A DNA stretch of 64,000 nt from an uncultured Tenacibaculum sp. (GCA_947492185.1 CANLMR010000007.1:1-64000), one strand, 5' to 3'; counted from the stretch's first letter, positions 1-9,081 are shown. Made by a program: numbers and translations. The notes: generated by a model from the letters alone, not told the origin.

Positions 1-717
1 GGAGATGATGATATTTATAGTTTTGTTATCTACAGATGTAAAGAAGATATTGGAGGTTATGTAACGGATGTAAATACAGGTAAACCCATTTTAGGAGCCA
101 CAGTTCGATTAATAGATGAGAAAGGAATACCAGTTAGTGAGCAAGTAACACAGGCAGATGGAAAATATGCCTTTAAAGATATTGACTGTGAGAACAACTT
201 TACCGTAAGCGCTTCTAAGGATGATTACCGAAATGATCAAAAACAAACAGCCACAGAGGATGTTAATAAGAAAGAAATCAAAACAGATTTAGCCTTAGAA
301 TCGTTAATTGTTGAGAGTCCAGAGTCAGCACAGATTGTTATTAATCCGATATTCTTTGATTTTGATTTGTACAGCATTAGAAAAGATGCAGAATACGAGT
401 TAGAGCACATTGTAACGGTAATGAACAACAATCCAGATATGGTTATTAAGATTGAATCTCATACAGATAGTCGAGGAACAAAGGACTACAATAGAAACTT
501 ATCTGATAATAGAGCAAAATCAACAAGAGATTATATCATCTCAAGAGGTATTGAAGCCAATCGAATACAAAGTGCGATTGGGTATGGAGAAGACCGATTG
601 TTAAACCACTGTGATGATACGAATCAAAGCAAGTGTTCAAAGGAACAACATCAGAAGAATAGAAGATCCTATTTCTACATTGTAAAAGGCGGAAAAAACG
701 TTTCAATTTCTAATTAA
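1..717 (+). CDS. OmpA family protein, C-terminal part (5' end outside window), with carboxypeptidase-regulatory-like repeat
   Basis: Frame 1 open from base 1 to TAA at 717; GGYVTDVNTGKPILGATVRL (CarboxypepD_reg-like) then OmpA domain FFDFDLYSIR...IKIESHTDSRGTKDYNRNLSDNRAKSTRDYIISRGI. Confidence 0.9.
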   Translation, partial: GDDDIYSFVIYRCKEDIGGYVTDVNTGKPILGATVRLIDEKGIPVSEQVTQADGKYAFKDIDCENNFTVSASKDDYRNDQKQTATEDVNKKEIKTDLALESLIVESPESAQIVINPIFFDFDLYSIRKDAEYELEHIVTVMNNNPDMVIKIESHTDSRGTKDYNRNLSDNRAKSTRDYIISRGIEANRIQSAIGYGEDRLLNHCDDTNQSKCSKEQHQKNRRSYFYIVKGGKNVSISN

Positions 718-978
718 TAGTAATAAAACTTATGACAAAATTAACAAGTACATTTTCTAATTTCTTTCTTCTTTTAGTAGCTGCAAGAGATTTAAAGTTA
801 TAGAGATTTGATAGGAATTAAATTAGCTATTTTACTTTGTTAATAATCATAATGAATGAAAGGTTAGTTTGAAGTATCTATCGGATTTTAAAGTAAGAAG
901 CAATAAACTATTTGTAAGGCCTTAGACAGATAAAACAAGTCTAATTTGTGTCAACTTATTTCAGGACGAGACAATGTA

Positions 979-1590
979 TTAAAATAAGTCATTTAAAGAA
1001 ATTACGACTTTTTTATAAACATTAAAACTCAAAATTTTTCCTTCGTTAGTTCTTTTAATAAAAATTAAACCAAGATACTCTAGATGATTTATAATATTCC
1101 ATATTGTAGTATTGTAAGTATCATTTTTAAAAACATATTTATAAATTAAATCTTTTCGTTTGTACTTAATTATGCCTTTTAAAACCTCTAATTCTATTGG
1201 GAGTAATTCTTTCCAAACTTTGTTTTGAATTGCGTACTCAGTATTATATTGGTTTACTTTGTAAAGTTTATCCTTTTCATTTAGAAGTACTTTATACTCA
1301 TTACAATTGTTACAAATTCTATTGAAATTATTTATAACATATTCAAAGTTTACTCTAGTTTTTACTGAATATTTCCTTACCTGATTACATTTTTTACATT
1401 TATCGAATATTATTTCACAATAAGAATAACTTTTAACTATTTGAATGAGAAATGTAATATCAATATTAAAATGTTTACTTATTTTCAAATTAGTATTACT
1501 AAACTCCCCATTATTATACTCCCAGTATTTTTTAATAATACTCGTAGTAATTTTATCAATACCATCAGTAATATGTATGTTGTACTCCAT
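979..1590 (-). CDS. Hypothetical protein with two CxxC knuckles (Zn-ribbon-like) and a C-terminal winged-helix-like segment
   Basis: ORF 979..1623; likely ATG at 1590 (MEYNIHITDG). CKKCNQ...CNNCNE and C-terminal WNIINHLEYLGLIFIKRTNEGKILSFNVY. Confidence 0.55.
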   Translation of the reverse strand: MEYNIHITDGIDKITTSIIKKYWEYNNGEFSNTNLKISKHFNIDITFLIQIVKSYSYCEIIFDKCKKCNQVRKYSVKTRVNFEYVINNFNRICNNCNEYKVLLNEKDKLYKVNQYNTEYAIQNKVWKELLPIELEVLKGIIKYKRKDLIYKYVFKNDTYNTTIWNIINHLEYLGLIFIKRTNEGKILSFNVYKKVVISLNDLF

Positions 1591-1667
1591 TTTATTTTGA
1601 CGAGTATACACAAATATAGGCATATTTGCTTATAGGTTTATATGCCTTAAAAAAGAATTTAGCCCTA

Positions 1668-1895
1668 ATGACAGTTAGGGACGATAAATACATTATAGAA
1701 TTTGGTAAAAACTTGAGGAAGTTAAGAAAGAGTAAAAATATAACTCAAGAAAAATTAGCATTTTCTATTGGAATTGAAATATCTCAAATAAGTAGAATAG
1801 AAAGAGGTATAGTTAATACATCTATTTCAACTGTTAAAGCCATTTCCGATTCGCTTAAAATAGATATCAAGGAACTTTTTGACTTCGAATACTAA
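1668..1895 (+). CDS. XRE-family helix-turn-helix transcriptional regulator
   Basis: FGKNLRKLRKSKNITQEKLAFSIGIEISQISRIERGIVNTSISTVKAISDSLKI is a typical HTH_3; ATG at 1668 preferred over the upstream TTG. Confidence 0.85.
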   Translation: MTVRDDKYIIEFGKNLRKLRKSKNITQEKLAFSIGIEISQISRIERGIVNTSISTVKAISDSLKIDIKELFDFEY

Positions 1896-2098
1896 TTTCT
1901 AAGCTATTTTTTTTCAGGTAAATCTTTATTGAATTATTTATTAATGCATGAAATAAAACTCATGTTTCCTCCTTTTTTTAGATATATAGGTATATCTAAA
2001 TTTTGATATACCTAGCTGAAAAAGAACAAGTTAAGTTTGTTTTTATATGTAAATCATTATCTTAGTAGTTAAAATTTATACGTAAAGAAACGATAATC

Positions 2099-3364
2099 AT
2101 GCAAAAGAAGATTTTAAAGTTTAATCTATTAATTATAAATGCGAAACAATACCTTCGAAATGAACTTCGTTATTCATTTTCTTCAGCTCAGACATATACT
2201 CTTGTTTGGAAACATTTAAGGAAGTTTATGTTTGAAAATGGTCATTATGATTACAATGATAGTATTGGTGAAAAATTTTTGAGGTTTAAGTTTGGTGAAA
2301 GTAAATGGGATAATTTAAATCGTAATCAGAGAACCTTTTTTAATGGAATTAAAATGATAGGTGATTTTCAAAAAACAAACAAAATAAATTTTCCAGAAAA
2401 AAAGTCTAAATATCCATTAAAATTTGAAGGAGATATAGGAACAATAATGTTAGAGTTTTTAAAAGACAAAGAAAAATTAAACCCTTCAAGATGCACATAT
2501 AATTCTTATCAACGTTCACTATTTACATTAAGTGCATACTGTAACCAAAAAGGTATTATTAAAATAGAGAATATTGATTTAGCTCTAATTTTGAATTTCA
2601 TTCAAGATGTAAAATTAGAAAAAACAGCAATATCAATATTGATAACGGCTTTAAGAAGTTTTATCAAATTCCTTTATGATAAGAATTATATAAACTATAA
2701 TTATTCAAAGAAAATACCAAGCTATAAACTTGTCAATCAACCTAAACTTCCTTCAAATTATTCTGAGGATGAAATTGAAAAGCTTATAAATTCTATCAAC
2801 AGAGCTAGTTCTATAGGGAAACGGAATTATGTAATTGTATTATTAGCGGCCAGATTAGGTTTAAGAGCATCAGATATAAGTAGACTAAGGTTTGAGCATT
2901 TACAATGGGAAACTAATAGGATTATTTTTCAACAACATAAAACTGGAAAACAGCTAATACTACCTTTGCTTCCGGATATAGGGAATGCTATAATTGATTA
3001 CTTAAAACATGGAAGACCAACCTCAGAGGAACCTTATATTTTACTTACAGCTAGAGCTCCTTACGGTAGATTTACAACCTCTAACGTTGTTACTCATGTA
3101 GTCCAAAGAGCTATGTGCAAAGCAGGAATAAATACGAGTGGTAGGAGATTTGGTCCTCATTCACTGAGGCATAGTCTTGGACTTCGTCTATTAGAGAAAA
3201 ATACTGTTTTACCAGTAATTTCAGAAGTGTTGGGTCATAAAGACACGAAAAGTACAAGATACTATCTAAGAATAGATTTAAAATCACTAACACAGTGTAT
3301 TCTTGATGTGCCAAAAGTAACAGAGGGGTTTTACAATCAGGAAGGAGGTAAATTCTATGGTTGA
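2099..3364 (+). CDS. Tyrosine recombinase 1 of a trio (RitA-like)
   Basis: 421 aa; catalytic motifs ARLGLRASD (R), HKTGK (K), HSLRHSLG (HxxR), LGHKDTKSTRYYLR (H..Y). Confidence 0.9.
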   Translation: MQKKILKFNLLIINAKQYLRNELRYSFSSAQTYTLVWKHLRKFMFENGHYDYNDSIGEKFLRFKFGESKWDNLNRNQRTFFNGIKMIGDFQKTNKINFPEKKSKYPLKFEGDIGTIMLEFLKDKEKLNPSRCTYNSYQRSLFTLSAYCNQKGIIKIENIDLALILNFIQDVKLEKTAISILITALRSFIKFLYDKNYINYNYSKKIPSYKLVNQPKLPSNYSEDEIEKLINSINRASSIGKRNYVIVLLAARLGLRASDISRLRFEHLQWETNRIIFQQHKTGKQLILPLLPDIGNAIIDYLKHGRPTSEEPYILLTARAPYGRFTTSNVVTHVVQRAMCKAGINTSGRRFGPHSLRHSLGLRLLEKNTVLPVISEVLGHKDTKSTRYYLRIDLKSLTQCILDVPKVTEGFYNQEGGKFYG

Positions 3365-4334
3365 AAATTTTCATAGCGTATACGCTGAGTATTTGAAACA
3401 GTTTATAAGTTTTAAGCGCAAGCTTGGTTTCAAGTTTAAAGCTGAAGCCTTTCTTTTAAAAAAAATTGATGAGGCTGCTTTAGAAACTAATCAATCATCC
3501 TCAGGTATAACTAAATCATTCGCAGATATAATTAGGAAGAAAAAACCAAATGAAGGATGGCAATATCGACAACGCAGAATATCTGTTTTAGCGATGTTTT
3601 CCTCTTACCTTAATGATATTGGAATAGATTCTTACATACCCAAAGTTCCTCCCTGTAAAAATAAGGAATATCTACCATACATCTTTTCTCAAAATGAAAT
3701 TAATACAATATTTAATGAATGTGATCAGTATAAATTAATAAGAAGACATCCATATAATAATTTATTTATTATGCCTGCATTGCTTAGGTTACTATACGCA
3801 ACAGGAATAAGATTTGGAGAAGCTATAAACTTAAAAGATGCAGACGTTGATCTCGAAGATAATTATTTATTAATTAAAGATTCAAAAAATGGAAAAGAAA
3901 GAATTATTCCAATTTCTTATTCTTTATCAGACGTATTAAAAGAGTATTTATGGTTTAGAAATTATCTTCCTAAAAACAAAAACAACTATTTTTTTATCGG
4001 TGTAAGTGGAAATAAATGTAACCAAAGTATAAGAGTTTGGTTCAAAAAAATTCTTGAGCGTTCAAATATTCAATATTTAGGGAAAAATAAAGGGCCCAGA
4101 GTTCATGATTTAAGACATACTTTTGCCGTGAATTCTTTAGTTAAAATGGTAGAAGCTGGTTTAGATTTGTATGTTTCATTACCTATATTATCTACTTATT
4201 TAGGCCATCAATCTATTAAATCTACAAATAAATATGTAAGATTAACTTCTATGTTATTTCCAGATTTAATGAATGATATTGATTATTCCTTAATTGATGT
4301 GTTTCCTAAATTCAAAAATTATGAACCCAACTGA
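3357..4334 (+). CDS. Tyrosine recombinase 2 of a trio (RitB-like)
   Basis: 325 aa; ATGIRFGEAINL, HDLRHTFA, LGHQSIKSTNKYVR; start overlaps the previous stop by 8 bp. Confidence 0.9.
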   Translation: MVENFHSVYAEYLKQFISFKRKLGFKFKAEAFLLKKIDEAALETNQSSSGITKSFADIIRKKKPNEGWQYRQRRISVLAMFSSYLNDIGIDSYIPKVPPCKNKEYLPYIFSQNEINTIFNECDQYKLIRRHPYNNLFIMPALLRLLYATGIRFGEAINLKDADVDLEDNYLLIKDSKNGKERIIPISYSLSDVLKEYLWFRNYLPKNKNNYFFIGVSGNKCNQSIRVWFKKILERSNIQYLGKNKGPRVHDLRHTFAVNSLVKMVEAGLDLYVSLPILSTYLGHQSIKSTNKYVRLTSMLFPDLMNDIDYSLIDVFPKFKNYEPN

Positions 4335-5334
4335 TTTCTCTAAATACATTTCAGACTTTCTGTCAAACTATTTAACTGATGAGAGAGGAGCATCTATTAA
4401 TACTATTAAAGCGTATAGAGATACTTTTGTTTTATTACTGCACTTTATGGAGAAAGAGAGAAAAATAAAACTTAATAAATTAAAAATTAAAGATATAAAT
4501 AAAGATACCATAACATCCTTTTTAAATTGGCTAGAGTATAATAGGAGTTGTAGTATTTCAACTCGTAATTCACGTTTAGCTGCAATTCATTCATTTTATA
4601 AGTTTTTGCAGTACAGAGAGTTGGGGCATATTTATGATTGCCAAAAAATTCTTTCCATTAAGCAAAAAAGAAGTCCTCAGCTTATAATGTCTTATTTAAC
4701 AATTGAGGGGATTAAGTCATTATTAAAACAGCCCGATCTAAATACCAAAAAAGGAAGAAGAGATTTAGCTTTATTATCTTTAATGTATGATACTGGAGCA
4801 AGAGTTCAAGAAATTATTGACCTTACACCATCTATGATTAATCTTAATAATCCTCCTACTATAAAAATTATTGGTAAAGGAAATAAGTCAAGATTAGTTC
4901 CAATGATTAATGCACAAACTCTACATCTTAAAAACTATATATTAGAACATCAATTGGATTCTCCTGTTAATTTATTACATCCGCTATTTACTAATAATAG
5001 AGGAGAAAAGTTAACTAGATCAGGTGTGAATTATATATTAAAGAAATATTTAACCAAAGCAAGAAGTATAGAGCCATCAATAATACCCGAAAATATATCT
5101 TGTCATTCAATTAGACATTCAAAAGCAATGCATTTATTGCAGTCAGGTGTTAATTTAGTTTATATCAGAGATATATTGGGTCATGTATCTATACAAACAA
5201 CCGAAATTTACGCAAGAGCAGATTCTAAGTTTAAACGTTTAGCTTTAGAAAAAGCATACTCTAAATTAATACCAGAGGAAGAACCGTTATGGCATAAAAA
5301 TAAAAATTTAATAACTTGGTTGAAAAAATTCTAA
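4321..5334 (+). CDS. Tyrosine recombinase 3 of a trio (RitC-like)
   Basis: ATG at 4321 (MNPTDFSKYISDFL) overlaps previous stop by 14 bp; DTGARVQEIIDL, HSIRHSKAMHLL, LGHVSIQTTEIYAR. Confidence 0.9.
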   Translation: MNPTDFSKYISDFLSNYLTDERGASINTIKAYRDTFVLLLHFMEKERKIKLNKLKIKDINKDTITSFLNWLEYNRSCSISTRNSRLAAIHSFYKFLQYRELGHIYDCQKILSIKQKRSPQLIMSYLTIEGIKSLLKQPDLNTKKGRRDLALLSLMYDTGARVQEIIDLTPSMINLNNPPTIKIIGKGNKSRLVPMINAQTLHLKNYILEHQLDSPVNLLHPLFTNNRGEKLTRSGVNYILKKYLTKARSIEPSIIPENISCHSIRHSKAMHLLQSGVNLVYIRDILGHVSIQTTEIYARADSKFKRLALEKAYSKLIPEEEPLWHKNKNLITWLKKF

Positions 5335-5335
5335 T

Positions 5336-5448
5336 AATTATTATGTAAAGTAAATTTCAATAAAGTTTAGTAATAATCTTATATAGAGAAGTTTTATACA
5401 CATAATGTTTTACTTTGCATAATGAAATTTATGCAAAGCTTTACATAA
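5336..5448. repeat. Inverted-repeat array: ATTATGTAAAG / CTTTACATAAT and CTTTGCATAA / TTATGCAAAG
   Basis: TTATGTAAAG 5341-5350 is complementary to CTTTACATAA 5439-5448; CTTTGCATAA 5413-5422 and TTATGCAAAG 5429-5438 form a perfect 10-bp palindrome. Confidence 0.7.
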
Positions 5449-5452
5449 TTGT

Positions 5453-5611
5453 CATAACCATCCTTCTGGTAATGTTAAGCCAAGCAATTCAGATATTAAA
5501 CTTACCCAGCAAATAAAAGAAGCTGGTATAACACTTAACATAAAATTGCTTGATCATATAATAGTTAGTAAAAAGAAGTATTTTAGCTTTGCAGATGAAG
5601 CAATTTTATAA
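5453..5611 (+). pseudogene. 3' fragment of a RadC/JAB-domain gene (5'-truncated)
   Basis: In-frame translation HNHPSGNVKPSNSDIKLTQQIKEAGITLNIKLLDHIIVSKKKYFSFADEAIL* is the RadC C-terminus with its JAMM HNHPSG motif; no start or N-terminal part present. Confidence 0.85.
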
Positions 5612-5620
5612 ATCTATTTT

Positions 5621-6925
5621 TTGATACTAGTTTATACACATAAAGTTACACCAAGAGTTCGATATATATTCAAGCATATTTTTACACGAGTATTATCAAT
5701 TGATATTGATTTTACATCAAAGGTTGAAGAGTTTGTAGCTTTTAACGGGCCAAAACTTTCGTATACAACTGTGGCTTTAGGAAATGAATTTTTTATTAAA
5801 AGCACAGAATTGTTATTCGAACAAGGTGTAAGCGATTTTGAAATTAGTATTTCAATTTGGGAAGATATACCATGCTTTTTCTTTCAAGGAAGTAAGTCTA
5901 CTATACCTTTTGATATCTTTTCTGCAAGCTTTTATTTAATTACTAGATATGAGGAGTATTTGCCACATATAAAAGATAAGCATGGTAGGTTTACTGCTGA
6001 GCAAAGTCTTGCATATGAAAATGGGTTTTTGGAAAGACCAGTAGTAGATATTTGGGCTTATAAATTAAAGAAAGCTTTACAAGAAAGATTCCCTGATTAT
6101 AAATATCCGGAAAGAAAATATACATACATGTCTACTATAGATGTGGATAATGCTTTTGCCTATAAGCATAAAAGTATTGTTCGTTCTATAGGAGGCTTAT
6201 TGAAAGATATATATAAGCTAAATATTTTAAATGTTATTGATCGTTTGGCTGTACGATTTAACTTAAGAAAAGATCCTTTTAATTCGTTTCCAGAGATTAT
6301 AAGACTGAAAAAAAAGTATAACATAAGAACTATTTTTTTCTTCTTAATTGGTGATTATACCACTTTTGATACCAATGTTTCTTCTTCAAAAACAAAATTC
6401 AGATTACTCATTAAAGATATGGTAGATTATGCTAGAGTTGGTTTGCATCCGTCTTATTATACCATGAATGACAACTATAAGTTGAAGGAAGAAAAGCAAC
6501 GAATGGAAGGAATTACTAATATGCCGATCTTTAGGTCAAGACAACACTATTTACGTTTTTCTTTACCAGATACCTATCAAAGATTAATTGATTTAGAAAT
6601 TAAAGAAGACTACTCAATGGGATATGCTAGTCATACTGGATTTAGAGCTAGTACATGTACACCATTTTATTTTTATGATCTAGATTTTGAAATTCAAACG
6701 CCTTTAAAAATTTTTCCATTTGCTTTAATGGATACTACCTTGAATGACTATATGAAACTTACTCCAAAGCAATCTTTAGGAAAAATAAATGAACTTAAAC
6801 AAGAAGTGAAAAAAGTTAATGGAACATTTATCACCTTATTTCATAATGAAAGTTTGAGTAATTACTTAAGATGGAAAGGTTGGAAAAGAGTTTATGAATC
6901 AATGTTGAAAATAGCTACTAGCTAA
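5621..6925 (+). CDS. Polysaccharide deacetylase-family protein (TTG start)
   Basis: 434 aa; MSTIDVDNAFAYKHK, VGLHPSYYTM, FITLFHNESL in NodB-like arrangement. Confidence 0.75.
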   Translation: MILVYTHKVTPRVRYIFKHIFTRVLSIDIDFTSKVEEFVAFNGPKLSYTTVALGNEFFIKSTELLFEQGVSDFEISISIWEDIPCFFFQGSKSTIPFDIFSASFYLITRYEEYLPHIKDKHGRFTAEQSLAYENGFLERPVVDIWAYKLKKALQERFPDYKYPERKYTYMSTIDVDNAFAYKHKSIVRSIGGLLKDIYKLNILNVIDRLAVRFNLRKDPFNSFPEIIRLKKKYNIRTIFFFLIGDYTTFDTNVSSSKTKFRLLIKDMVDYARVGLHPSYYTMNDNYKLKEEKQRMEGITNMPIFRSRQHYLRFSLPDTYQRLIDLEIKEDYSMGYASHTGFRASTCTPFYFYDLDFEIQTPLKIFPFALMDTTLNDYMKLTPKQSLGKINELKQEVKKVNGTFITLFHNESLSNYLRWKGWKRVYESMLKIATS

Positions 6926-7830
6926 TGATACGAATTGTTTCAAGGAAAGATTTAGACATTGAAAAATACAATGATTGTATTGAGAATTCATTGCAATCTA
7001 ATGTTTTTGGTTTTTCATGGTATTTAGATGAAGTTGTCGATCTATGGAGTGTTTTGGTTTTAGACGATTATGATGCAGTAATGCCGATTCCTTGGAGAAG
7101 AAAGTTTTTCATAAAATATACTTATCAACCTTATTGGATTATACAATTAGGAATATATTCTAAAGAAATTGTAGATGAAAATGAATTTCTAATTGAACTT
7201 TTTAGTGAGTTTAAGTACACTAGTCTTCGAATGAATGCTTTTAATGCATTTAGTATGTTTCATTCATATCATCTGCAAAAACGTCTTCAAGTTATTTCTT
7301 TAAAGAATACTTATGAGAAAATTTTTTCAAATTATAATAGAAATAGAAAAAGAGAATTAAAGAAAGCTAATCAAGAAGATTTGATTGAGAATTGGAATGA
7401 TAAACCAAAGAATTTAATAGATTTATTTCAACAAAATGTAGGAAAACGAGTTTCAAAGATTACTTCGGAAGATTATCTTCGATTATATAAAGTAATGAAT
7501 CTTTGTATTGAAAAAAAAAATGGAGAATTGCTTACTATTTACAATAAAGAAAATGAATTGATTTCTGGAGCTTTCTTTTTGAAACATAAGAATAGAGTAA
7601 CAGAGCTAGTGTGTTCTTCTGATTTTAAGAATAGAAATAACGGAGCAAATACATTTATGAATGATAGAGCAATATTTAAATATCAGCGAAATTATGAACT
7701 TTTTGATTTTGGAGGTTCATCTATGAAAAATATAGCAAAATATTATGAAAGTTTTGGAGCAGAAGATGAAAACTATATTCAACTACACCGTAATAAATTA
7801 CCTAAGCTTTTAAGATTCTTTAAGCGATAA
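6925..7830 (+). CDS. FemAB/GNAT-like acyltransferase family protein
   Basis: 301 aa; NRKRELKKA... FQQNVGKRVSKI... ISGAFFLKHKNRVTELVCSS... DFGGSSMKNIAKYYESFGA; 1-bp overlap with upstream stop. Confidence 0.6.
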   Translation: MIRIVSRKDLDIEKYNDCIENSLQSNVFGFSWYLDEVVDLWSVLVLDDYDAVMPIPWRRKFFIKYTYQPYWIIQLGIYSKEIVDENEFLIELFSEFKYTSLRMNAFNAFSMFHSYHLQKRLQVISLKNTYEKIFSNYNRNRKRELKKANQEDLIENWNDKPKNLIDLFQQNVGKRVSKITSEDYLRLYKVMNLCIEKKNGELLTIYNKENELISGAFFLKHKNRVTELVCSSDFKNRNNGANTFMNDRAIFKYQRNYELFDFGGSSMKNIAKYYESFGAEDENYIQLHRNKLPKLLRFFKR

Positions 7831-9081
7831 TAAATACTTCTTATATAAAACGTAAAAAGCAACAACAGAAGCTAATCCTGTTAACCACATTAAACAAGCT
7901 GAAGTTATTGCAGCGCCTTTAACACCAAATAGAGGAATTAACGTGAGGTTAGTAAAATAATTAATTACAATAGCAGCTGAGGTAATGTAAAAGTTAACTT
8001 TAACTTGACCTATTGAAGATAAAAGGTTGCCATACAAACCTCGTAAAATTAAAATACCACAAATCCCAAATATTAGAATGATAAAGCTATCAAAGTATTG
8101 CGTAAATGTTGAATCAAATAAGTGTAGCACAAATTCTCCAAATAAGTAGAAAAAAGTACAGCTTAATAAGCTTATGATGGTAAACAAAATTAAATATCCT
8201 TTAGTGTATTTTTTAATAAAGCTAGTATCAGTTATTTTTTCCGTGAACGTAACAAAATCAGTAGTTATAAAAACACGAGGTAAGAATAATAAACTAAAGG
8301 GAATTAAAGAAATGTATCTATAAATTGTAATTTTTTCAGGATCTTTAAGTAAAGAACCAATCAGTAAAATATCTATTGAAAATAATAAAAGCGTTACGAC
8401 ATTAGATAAGCCACCAAATATTCCATATTTCCAAAAATCAAAATTAATAAGGTTAAGTTTTTTTGAGGTTGTATTAGAGGATAACAATAGTTTATAAAAA
8501 AATAGTATTGTTATTAATGGAGTAATCACAAAAGAAATAGAATATCCAGTTGTTCCCCAAAAATGACTTAGCACAAAAACTGAGGATATTAAAATAATGT
8601 TATATGTCACTTCTAATATAGCTAGCTTTTTATTTCGATGTTCTAAACGTACTCTAACTTTAATTATTTCAAAAAGAAATGCGGGAATAAAAACCAAAGA
8701 AAGTATGTAGAGGTAAAACTTTACTTCTTTAATTTCAAAATGATAAACATAACTAAATAAAATTATGCCAATAGTTAAAAGCAAAGACGCTATAGTTCCT
8801 TTTTTTACTACATAGTTTAATAATTGCTGTTTTTCTTCATTAGTTTTAACTATAGCTCCGTACCGAATATAACTTTGATGTAATCCAAAACCTACAAGCG
8901 GTGTTAGAAAAACTACAAAATTCCACGCATATAAAACATTTCCTAATGGTTTAGATGGAATCAATTGTAGTGCAATCCATGAGGCGAGAAATGATAATAC
9001 TCTAGAAATTACTGTAGCTAAGAATACATAACTTCCTGCTCGTTTTATAAAATCTGATATGTAGTTTATTAGCGAATTCAA
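7810..9081 (-). CDS. Oligosaccharide flippase / polysaccharide biosynthesis protein (Wzx-like, MATE/MOP superfamily)
   Basis: 423 aa multi-TM protein; LGNVLYAWNFVVFLTPLVGFGLHQSYIRYG. Confidence 0.8.
   Translation of the reverse strand: MNSLINYISDFIKRAGSYVFLATVISRVLSFLASWIALQLIPSKPLGNVLYAWNFVVFLTPLVGFGLHQSYIRYGAIVKTNEEKQQLLNYVVKKGTIASLLLTIGIILFSYVYHFEIKEVKFYLYILSLVFIPAFLFEIIKVRVRLEHRNKKLAILEVTYNIILISSVFVLSHFWGTTGYSISFVITPLITILFFYKLLLSSNTTSKKLNLINFDFWKYGIFGGLSNVVTLLLFSIDILLIGSLLKDPEKITIYRYISLIPFSLLFLPRVFITTDFVTFTEKITDTSFIKKYTKGYLILFTIISLLSCTFFYLFGEFVLHLFDSTFTQYFDSFIILIFGICGILILRGLYGNLLSSIGQVKVNFYITSAAIVINYFTNLTLIPLFGVKGAAITSACLMWLTGLASVVAFYVLYKKYLLSLKES

Noticed and set aside
237-431. Minus-strand ORF of 64 aa
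   Set aside because: Antisense shadow inside the OmpA gene; no recognisable domain.
1441-1635. Plus-strand ORF of 64 aa
   Set aside because: Antisense to the better-supported 979..1590 gene and low-complexity hydrophobic.
3111-3374. Minus-strand ORF of 87 aa inside recombinase 1
   Set aside because: Shadow ORF opposite a well-supported tyrosine recombinase.
2099-5334. Considered Tn554-type (TnpA/TnpB/TnpC) transposon
   Set aside because: All three ORFs carry full tyrosine recombinase catalytic motifs with sizes near 421/325/338 aa, unlike Tn554 TnpB (much larger) and TnpC (not a recombinase).
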